Shown here piece by piece: positions 46,501 to 57,100 of a DNA stretch of 64,000 nt. A program made the position numbers and the translations under genes. The DNA is from Norana najaformis (taxonomy: Eukaryota > Annelida > Clitellata > Crassiclitellata > Hormogastridae): the NCBI GenBank assembly GCA_964023275.1, contig OZ029917.1, positions 21,500,488 through 21,564,487 of the forward strand. Direction: 5' to 3'. A model generated the notes under the pieces. The model saw nothing but the letters and a program-made list of their open reading frames with translations. It ran no database searches and was not told where the DNA came from. Position 1 is the stretch's first letter. Every line of letters starts with the position of its first letter.

Positions 46501-49500
46501 CATCTGTTAGATATTCTTGCTCTTAGTGAAACTCGGCTCCAACAGTCTGACACACCTTCCTTCATTTCGGACATGATTCCTGCCTCTTTCTCTCCTAAAT
46601 GAACCTCGGTTGAACAGACTTGGTGATGGAGTTGCCTTTCTTCACAAATCACACCTGTAACTTGCTCATTTTCCTTCATCTATTCCAACTCCAAAGTCAT
46701 TTGAAACCTTATTGCTACTCTGAACTCTGAAAATCGACACCTCCTTTTCGTAATATTTACTTACCGTTCGCCCTCCATTTCACTCTAGCTTTTTCTCTGA
46801 GTTCCAATCACTGCTTCTGTTCCAATCACCTTCTGAACTTATAACAACTAGCAACTTTAATATACACATAGATACTCTACACTATGCTTTAAACAATTTC
46901 TGGATTTCCTCTCTGGCTTTGATCTCATGCAACACGTTTCCTTCCGAATTCATGACATGGACCGTTTCGGCCTACTTGATCTCTTATCACCCAATCTAAC
47001 TGTTCTGCTGTTACGAATATCTCTTCTTCTGACTCATCTTTGTCTAACCATACTTCCATTGCTTCTTCGGTTTCTTTCCACTATAATTCGCCTCCTACTT
47101 ACTCTGTAATCAGTTATCCGTCCTTTGAAAATGCGCCCAGCACAGACGTCTACCGAACTAAATGTGCTTTATCTTAGATCCTGGATGAGCTCATTTCTAC
47201 TGTCCAAGAGAATTGCAGCACGCCCTTTTCAGCCCTGGTACAGCTCAGATGTTGCCGCTGCTTGGAGTCTGCGCAGCCAGCTTGCGAGATGTTGGTGCCT
47301 CAGTTACCTTCTCATCTCAAATTAGACGCGAGTACAGTAATGCCTGTGAACTTGTCTCAGCTGCAATATCTACCTACAAGCCTCATTAGGTCTTTGTATG
47401 TTCCTCTTTTCACAGCTTGCCAAAAGGTTCTTCCGTTTCGTTTCTTACTAGATCTCGGCCCTAAGACTCAACTTGTCCAACGTTCTCTTACCTGAAAGCC
47501 TTTCATACCTTAATTCTCCTCAACCGATGCTCAGCTTGCTGCAGCCAATAACCTTAACTGAGATTTGTAATTTCATTTTCTCATCATTTTCTAAACAAAG
47601 TACCTTGGATCCTATTCCTACCACCCTGTTAAAAGAATGCTTCCACGTCTTGGGCCCAAATATCACACCCATAGTCAACCTCTCGTCTGCTGAAGGCTGC
47701 TTCCCCGCCATTTTCGCTCATCTCTTAGTTTACCCTCTTCTTAAAAGACAACTATCCATCCTGGTGCTTTATTAAACTATCACCCAATTTCTCATCTCAA
47801 TTTTATTTCCAAAATTCTGAAAAAGTTGTTGCCAGTCGTCTGAGTAATCGCATTTCATCCCAAAACCTGTGAAAGTAAATGTACACGATTACATATGTCG
47901 ATTGTATTGTCTCGACCCTGCTCATTTTTCAATGAATTGATCGGGTGAGATCCTTTACCACCGCTGCTCGTTTGAATGGGCGCCACGCCATTTAAGTCCC
48001 CATGCTAGCCCGAGATTCAAATCTCTGAAACAAGCCACCTTCGGGTTGCGGACCGGGGATCCTCACGCATAGAGACTGCTTGGCGTATGTATACGCGTTT
48101 ACCGATGTAGCTACCTAGGCAGCTGTACCTTCTCTTCCAATCTGTCTTCCGTAAACAACATTCCAAACCCCACGACTTACCGTTCAAAATCTCAAAATCA
48201 ACTCCATGGGCTAAGGAAAAGTAACTGCTCTTTGCTCGTATTCTCCTTGACCTATCTCCTGTTTTTGACCCAGTTGATCACAGGATAATTCTTCACCGCT
48301 TCGAGCACGGGTTTAGTTTTCTGGTCCCGCTCTCCGTTGGTTTCGCATCTTACCTGTACCCTCGTACTCAGTCAATCCGTATCAACCAAATCACTTTTGA
48401 GCCTACTGTCTTGAATTGTGGCGTTCTACAAAGTTCTGTACTGGGCCCACTCCTGTTCACATTATACAAGAACCTGTTCGGTTAATGCTTACTGATAGCT
48501 CTCTTGACTACCACCTGCACGCTGATGATACCCAAAACAGACGGAGGAAAATGCAAAGAAGTATTATACTTCTGGTGTCGATAATGGTTGACTTTCTGCG
48601 CATAACTCTAACTATGTCCAGTGACAAAGAGATTTCCTGTCTGATTGATGGATCAGCTTATTCACTTAATGCTTTTCGAGTCGTGTGATTAATGGATGAA
48701 CTCTAAGCTAAACAAGTCCGTCGGAATTTATACTTACAGAGGATTGGCAAGAATTCGGCACTTCCGGGATTTAATACGTTTTCTATGCATTGTGTGTATA
48801 GGTCTATAGGAAGTGGCAGTGAGCAGATCCGTATATACAATTATACATCATAGTGCATTTACGCTTAGTATAGGCCTATTGCATAACGTATAAACCGGAA
48901 TAATTTATATCGAGGACGCCACCTAGTTCATCTATTGTGATGATATGCATAATATGATTAGGGTGTCAAGCGCAGACGATAAATTGGTTTATATGTCCAT
49001 TCTGATGGAGGCACTTTGAAGATGATTGTTGCTCAGGGGTCTTCGATCGGAACACGCCAAGAGTTGAAAGCTGTCTGTACATATCTCACCAGTTTCGCAA
49101 TGACTGCCTGTAAATCCGTCGAGACAGAGGCATTCGTATCGGCCCAATTTGTCAGCACAGATGCCGCCGTTCATACACGACACTTGAAGGCACTCGTTGA
49201 CCCCTAAAGAATGCACGCAAACTGTCCTTATCGACTTCAGTCTAGACCACGATACAGTAGTAGGTGCTGGGCATGTCGAAACGTCGTCATGCGAAATTAG
49301 CATTTGATCATGCAGCTCTTAAATCCGTGAGTAAAATGCCATCTGATTGCTTGAAAGATTACGTAATAATAACAGCAGCAGCAAGAGCAACAACAATAAC
49401 AATGATAGTAATAGCAGTAGTAATAATAATACTAGTAGTAGTAGTAGTGGTAGTAATAATAATAATAATGGTAGTAGTAGTAGTGGTAGTAATAGTAATG

Positions 49501-52500
49501 GTAGTAGTAGTAGTAGTAGTAGTAATAATATTAATAATGATAATAATAATAATATTAATAATAATAAAAATAATAATAATAAAATAATAATAATAATAAC
49601 GTTCTCTATGTCCTTTAGACACGGAGTAATGGGTACTTTCAAATATTATATTATCTTTATATACCAAGTTCTATCACGCGGCTTAAAGCGAACGAAAACG
49701 AAGAATGTTTCTAGTTCAGAAATTAATGCTATTTTCACAAGATGAAGAAGCAGAAAAGACGCAGGAACGTCCTGACTGCCATGGAGGTGAATCCGATGCC
49801 ACATTGATGTCAATATGCTCTCTGGAGCTGCATTTGTCTACGTCACGCTGTAATCGATGCCCGACTGTGTATACGTGATTAAAGTGTCATTTCCTACCGA
49901 TTTGCTGGACCGTTTAATAAACGAATGAATGAATGAACGAACGAATAAACGAAAGAAAGAATAACCGGACGAACGAATGATCAAGACTGAAGATGTTTAC
50001 CGGAAATGCAGTGTAATGCTAATGGATCGTTGTCAGCGGGAAAGCGTTCTTCTTTGTTTCCCACTGTGGCTAGAGCGGCTGCAACAATAGAGCACGAATT
50101 AGGTTCTTTATTCACTAGCAAAGGAGCGTTTGGTCTATGTATGAAGCTAGCTGTTTATAGGTTTGCTTATTTTTTGTAATTTTCTTATAAGGATTTGTTC
50201 GTAAAGACATTCTGAACGACTGCTTTCAACATACCATTTTTCAACATAACATTACAGCATTCCTTTGGTCGAAAGGATGCGTCTTCGTGATTGGCTGGGT
50301 CGGAGGAATCGTCCAACCTAGTGGCGAGTCGGGGAGTTTATACGTTATGCCGAAACTGAGTGCACATTCGGAACGATCAACAGCCAATCCGCCTAACTGA
50401 ACAGACGTCAGTCAATCGAATTTGTGGAGTTGTTTACTTGTTCTGAAGAAGAGGAATTCAGCCTTAGAAGGATTCAGGAACAGCTTGTTAATGGCCATCC
50501 ATCACTTAGCATCACCGAAAACCGAAGCAGGAGAAACAGAAGACGTAATTAGATAGTTGAATTAGACGAGGAGCTAATGAATGAAAGAAATAGCTTAGCA
50601 TCGTCAGCATACAAATGGTATTATAGATAGCTTTCAATGAGTAGTGAACCGAGCGGAGGGGTATACACACGTAATGTAAACAGAAGTGGGCCTAGCAAAG
50701 AACCCTGTGGAGCAACACAGTTCAGAACAGTTGGCATCGAAGTGAGTTGAGTGATACGGACTGACTGAGTAAGAGGTTGCAGGTAAGACGAGAGACACCT
50801 GAGACCAGGACCAGAAAGACCAAACCCATGTGAAAGAGTAGGCCTATATCCAGGGTCGGCCTTAACCTCAATTACGCCCAGGCAAAGTATACATTTTGGC
50901 GCCTCCGACCCCTCCTAATTACAAACATTTTTAGTTTTTAATTAGGCCATCCAAAACACTGTAAATCGGAGGGCCAATACCTGCCTTATTACTTTTCAAC
51001 TCTTACAAAACAATAAGATCTGTTTGTTTGTTAATGTCATTAAGCATAGAAATCATTTTGAATACTTTCTACCGATAACGGAAAGTAATAAATTTAACAC
51101 ATTTTTTTCTAGGAATAAGCGTTTTACCAACTCTTCTGCTTTTTGATGCTAACTTCTATTTGCAATATTTTCTTACGAGATTGTGCACCCGATAATTTCT
51201 TACGCTTCATGCGTTTTGGCATTATTTCTTATTATTTTACTTTTATTAACATTATCATAAGACCAAAACTACAAATTTTGTATAGTTATCGATACTATAA
51301 ACTTAAATTAAGATTTTCAGAAATTAAGAGAACTCTATTTAAAACTAAAGGTTGAACTACATTTGAAAAAGATTCAAATTTGACAATACAACGCCTGCAA
51401 GAACAAAATAAAAAGAAATATGAATAACTAATGCATTTCCTGCAGTTAGTCGCGTGTTTTACTGTAATGGACGTGCTTTTCTTCATTTTTCTCGTTTCAC
51501 ACAGTTTTGTTCCATCAGTGCGTAGAAGATGCCTATAGACGATAACTTGAAGCGTACAACGTACACACGTGGCCAACTACTAAGCCTGTCGTCTGCGTAC
51601 GACAGCGCACCTTTGGGCCAACTTTGGACCAGTGCATTGGTACACATAGACTATTGGCTCATTAATTTACCAGACGGACAGCCCGAGGCTGCAGAGCCGG
51701 GCGCCGACGGAAACCAGCCACGATGTACACGGATTCTGGTTGCTTTTGGCATCATATTCATCTCCAGCAATCGCCCAATCTCATAGCCTTGACCAGACAT
51801 CTAAAACCCGAACTGACCTAGTGCAACACAGGAAACCTGTCCTTATTCCTCTCGCGACTCGCGAAACATGCTGTACAAACGAGGTAGGCGCTTATTGCAT
51901 CGGGACCTTGAACAAGTCCCTCACTCTTAATTTTATTAGTGATTAAATAGACCTAAGTCACAGCCAGATTGCGATTAAGAAAATTTTTGAACTCAAATGA
52001 AAAATCATTGAAAGAATGATTGAATAACATGAAAACATAAAGCATAAGTTTTTGCGGAAGTGGCGTCCATAAATTGTGGCGCTCCAGGCAACTGCCTGCT
52101 CTGCCTATACCTAAGGCCGGCCCTGCCTATATCATAATCCAGAGTATCAAAAGTGGCGGAAAGATCAAGTAAAATGGGAGCAGTTACTTTTTCTTTACCC
52201 GTGAGCCTGATTATTTGATAGCAAACGGAAATAGTGCAGTCTCAGTGGAATGGTGTTTACGATAGGCAGGCTGAATAGGGGAAGAGTGTATGATGACAGT
52301 TAACTACTCAAGCGGTTCGCAACAACCTATTTCCAGGAATTTGGAGATAAATTGAGAGTAGAAATGGGGCGATTATTTGATAATCCTCACAGAGAGATGC
52401 CTTTTCAAGAAGAAGGTGAACTATGACATGTGCGAAGCTAACGGGAAAGGAGCCTTCAGCGACAGAGGTTGACAATAGATGTGCCAACTGGGCCTAAAAC

Positions 52501-54062
52501 TTCAAATCAATTGTTTTAAATGGCAGTGCAAATGAGATTCAGAGCGCACTACTTATCAGGAGATGAGAAGTTTAAATTACGATTAAATGTACTAAATGAA
52601 CCATAGACCATGCATTATTAAGCTATTATTATATAGATTTTTGTCACCTCTTGTTATTTTTATTTTATCACGATGTTTTGTAGGTCATGCGAATTCTCTT
52701 ACACTGATTTGATTTGAATGCAACATTCTCTCTTCTGAAGTTGCATACTTCTATCCACTGATGGAAGGAAACCCGGTTGCTACATATAGTTGCACTGGAC
52801 TTCCACACTAACACTGACGGTTGATTATGTTCGTATGCGTGCATGGGATTAGCGACTTAGGGGCTTCAGGGGTCGTATTGGACGTACGCTCCTTAACCTT
52901 GATGGATTGGCGCACGGCGTGCCTAATTGCGTTCTCATTATGCCCCAGACACCACTAATCCGCTTCGACCTGTGCCTTTGAATCCTATCACCACCTGAAG
53001 GAGACATCTAAGAAGATAACCACTTGGACTGTTGATGATTTCATATGCAGGGAGTCGAGCCTAGCAGAAGTCCAGATTTTACCCACTTTACCACCATGCC
53101 ATTTCAAACTGATTTCACAGTTACATCATTCGATTCGATGATGTACTTGCTTTTCATTGCTCCCTTCCTTCCTTCTTTCCTTCCTTAAATCCATGAACTC
53201 GTTGCCTGTTGGAGTTGATCCAACGCATCACTGTTTATGCCATTATCATCATCATCATCATCACCACCACCACCATCATCATCATCATCACCACCATCAT
53301 CATCACCACCACCGCCACCACCATCTCGTCGTCGTCACCGTCACCATTTTGCTTTCAGACGACGGTAAGCAGTTGCCTGTTAGTTGCTTGGCGGTCATCT
53401 GGCAGAAGACAGCGATGATGCCCGCTGCCTGGCAGCAGGGATAGTCGTGCCACTGAATGCTCGGCCTGTGTTCTCTTGCCTTCGCGACAACACAATCTTC
53501 GTCCTTATTCGAGCCAACTCCGCCGCTGTTCGGTTCACCTGAGACCAATCAACAACAACCGACGTGATCTAATGACTTTTACGGCCCCGAGATCTAAGGC
53601 GCAAGACATCTACTGGTGGCCTGTTATAAGCCACACACTATATGACTGGCCTTCAAATGATCTGGTCCGTTGAGAGCATTTAAAAAGGCGCCAAATAAAT
53701 TCTCAGATATATGCAGTTTGTTTTATGGGTTCATTTGACAATTGTAAAAATACCGAATAACCCAAAGAGGTGAAGAGAGAATCTTTATGAATTTAGAGGG
53801 CGTGCAAATAATGTATTTGAGTCAGTTCAGCCAGCAGCGTTAGGTCTTTTACTCTTTAGAACAGCACCTACCTGTATCCCACTGCGTCTCCATCTGTGGG
53901 TCGAACTTTGTTCCGTCAAACCAGGTCCAGTTGCCCTCGACTTCAACGTCATTCAAACCAATGTATGCGCTTTTCCTAAGATGATGCTGCGGAAACGTCA
54001 CATGTCCGAATTTAGCTCGATTTGCGTTGAAGCATAAGTGCTAGTCACCAATGCTAGGAAAT

Positions 54063-54126
<64 letters not shown>

Positions 54127-57100
54127 TAGACAGACAGACAGATAGACAGACAGACAGAGTAGAAAAGTTTATTTACTCATTTACTTGCTTACTTACTGAC
54201 AGACAGACAGACAAAACATGTACAGATGCAGATACACATATTCAGGTGCAGATACAGACCACGTATACACCAAAACAGATACATATGCCACTAAGTTTAC
54301 TAACCTGTGCAGGCTAAAAGTATTCCACCCCTTATATTCACTTCAGCTAACATCAGATTACAGATTCGTCTCTACTTTAATGCATACGCGTTGACTTCAG
54401 CGCTTTCCAACATCTGCTTTTGTTAACTTCATTTATTTCAACAACAGATCCACTGAATAGTATTGCGAGAAGACGCAATACTCTCGATACTTTTGGCAAT
54501 ACAGTATGTTTTTTAAGATGAAATATCTGTGCTACGAGTCGGCTGATATGGTTTTGCGACATCACTGCTAAATATGGCGCGTTTAAAGACACAGTTTTTC
54601 AAGTATTCCGATTTAGCTTTTGCTTGCAAGAAAAGATATAGACTATGTGTTTCAATAAATCTCGCAGATCGTCTTTGCTGTCTGTCGTGTCTGAGTGATT
54701 TGCATGATTTTATCAATTATTATGTAAGTAAGCAAGTAAATAAGTAAGCAAGTAAGTAAGTCTGTCTGTCTGTCTGTCTATCTCTGTCTGTCTGTCTGTC
54801 TAATTTCCTAGCCTAGCCTTCAAAACAAATCTGGCTCAATTCAAGGTATCAGGCAGAAGTTGATTTAGATAATAAACTACTATATTTTAAATGTTATACT
54901 GAGAATGCCAGAATCGCTTGAACGTGTCTATTTTGACTCACATCCGCAATACGGCTAAGCAAAGCTCCACCATATATAGCCAACGGGTCTCAGGCGCGAG
55001 TTCTGGAGAGACAAGTGAACGGACACACAAACACACGGATAGCTGTTGCCAATTACTACTTATGAGCAAGACCTACTGATCATGTTCCTGCCAGCTTGCC
55101 CATATGGGGTCCTTATGGGACCCATATTCCCATATGGGACCTTCGTAGGGCCCATATGGGTGCTATCAAAATGTTTATGGGAAAATCTTACTGACTGAAG
55201 GGTGTTTTTAAGTAACGTTGCAGCCGTGTCAGAGCTCTGTTGGTCAATTGAGGCAATCTCTCCTCCTATGGACCAGCACTTCTTACGAGACTCGTACACT
55301 GACTCAAATCCGTTCTTCTCAGTCGCATGTAGAACCATGAGGCACTTCTGCGAGGACTGAAGCCAAACGCCTTGGTGAGGACAGTCTACATCTAAAGAAA
55401 ACGAACGAGTTTGTTAATTAGACAGACTAAAACTTCTCAAGAATGCAGCACGATTTGATGGTGTATATGAACGTCATATATACAGTATTGGCCTACATAC
55501 AGTGTGTCAGATATGTTCCTTTTTCTTGACGAGCAGTTGCGTTTTTGCGTTTCGTAACGTATGTATTGTGAGGGCACAGAGTAAGTGCATCAATCCTTGT
55601 CTCAAGCTGATGTAGACTCAATATTTAATATTTGTCTCTGAACTTATGGAACATCGAGGGGATGACCTGTATTATGTAGTGATATTATATTCTGGAGGGT
55701 TTACATCTGTCAGTGGAGATTGCAGTTCCAGCTAGGGCCACTGACAATGCAAATAAAGAGGTCCCCCGGGTAAGTAGTTTAATTAAATATGAAAATATGT
55801 ATATTGACACCCGATAAGGGTCAGTTGGAGGGCAGTCTAAGCAAGCAGTTGGAAGGCACATGGCTATGAGCATTGGCAGGGGAAATCAATGTATAGGAGG
55901 CCAAGGAGTCATTGGTTTGAGGAGAGGGGCAGACGGAAAAGGGCACAAAATAAGGCTGTGCACAGGTATCTGAGTCTTCTGTTCTGGTGGTTCTTCCGGA
56001 AGTGTCTTCTGGTGGTGCCTTCTGGTGGTGGTTTGTCTGCATGGTGAAGTTTCTTTGGACTGGACTGCTATCGTCTCCAGAAAGACAGGAGCAGGGACTC
56101 CAACCGAACAGCAAACAAGGGTAAGCGAGCCAAACAGTGTTAAGAAATAGGTAGAAGAAACCCTCTGGTGTTAGGTAGCTAACTGTGCGGTCTTGAAGAA
56201 GAAAAAGAAACAAAACGTGAAAGAGAATCTGTTTGTTTGGGCTCGGAGCACAAAGAGTCTTCGAGCTGCGTTCAAGTGACAAGAGACCCGTTGATTCCAT
56301 TTAGTTAACTGCCCCTTTATCCCGGTACAAGGCGCATTATGGATTCTGTAAGGCCGTCCATAAGCCGATTGTAGAATATTTATTTCGTGAAATCCGTATG
56401 TCTGGCAGAGCTGATTGACTTTAATGTGTAATAAAGTAGTTATATTTAAACGTGTCTGTGCTTAGTTGCACGTTGTATAGTTATATTCACATATAAAATC
56501 GCGTAGTCTAAAATGTTCTCAATTTCTAGCCGGAATAATTCTTCTGTGGGGTCACGAGATATAGGGCCGAACTCCCCAAAACCGGACCCCGACTTACTGG
56601 CTGGGGTCGCTGCATCACCCTGGGACGCGGCAGCCTTCGGCATCATCCTGGTACAGAGGTCCTATTCCGCATTCTACTCGTGAGGAGCTGGAACCCGACA
56701 AGTCCGATCAAAACAAAAGTAGGAATTCGTCACAGTATGCACGCATATAAAGGAACGCAATACTGAGTTTCTTGTTCAGGTATAGCGGAACTTCATCTTC
56801 TCAAACACGGATATCGACAAATAATAATTATACTGTGGCGAATTAGTTTGTTATAAATTGCAATTGCTGATTTGCAAGTAGTCTGATGTCTAGAAAAATA
56901 TACGACTACTAATCTGATTTCGTGACTTGTGACATTTTACCGTATCTGAGAAAACCCTCACAAAGTCGGAAAAGCTAATTTGCGATAAGCACCTTCAGAA
57001 AGCATTAAGCATAAAATGAGTAAAATGAATTGTTTGCATAATTATATTCCCTGTTGTGTCAATTATCAAACTGTAAGTCCTTACATATATAGTTTCGCTG

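Larger units (their letters stand above)
45900..48690 (+). mobile_element. CR1/L2-group LINE with a 2A-like N-terminal peptide, near full length but decayed
   Basis: N-terminal region LFLVCLLLLLSGDIELNPGP, then endonuclease-like LDILALSETRLQQSDTPSF, RT parts ITLTEICNFIFSSFSKQST, LDPIPTTLLKECFHVLGP and, after a nested SINE, VLGPLLFT-like and LDYHLHADDTQ (active site YADD with His for Tyr). Many frameshifts and stops, so inactive. It sits antisense in the intron between the EGF and first CCP exons. Confidence 0.87.

Noticed and set aside
51529-51786. Possible transposase in the hAT element
   Set aside because: The 85-codon frame has no BED, DDE or hAT dimerisation motif; the element is non-autonomous.
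55821-56300. 159-codon minus-strand open frame in the first intron
   Set aside because: No motif, no splice-phase fit with the flanking exons, composition like intron.
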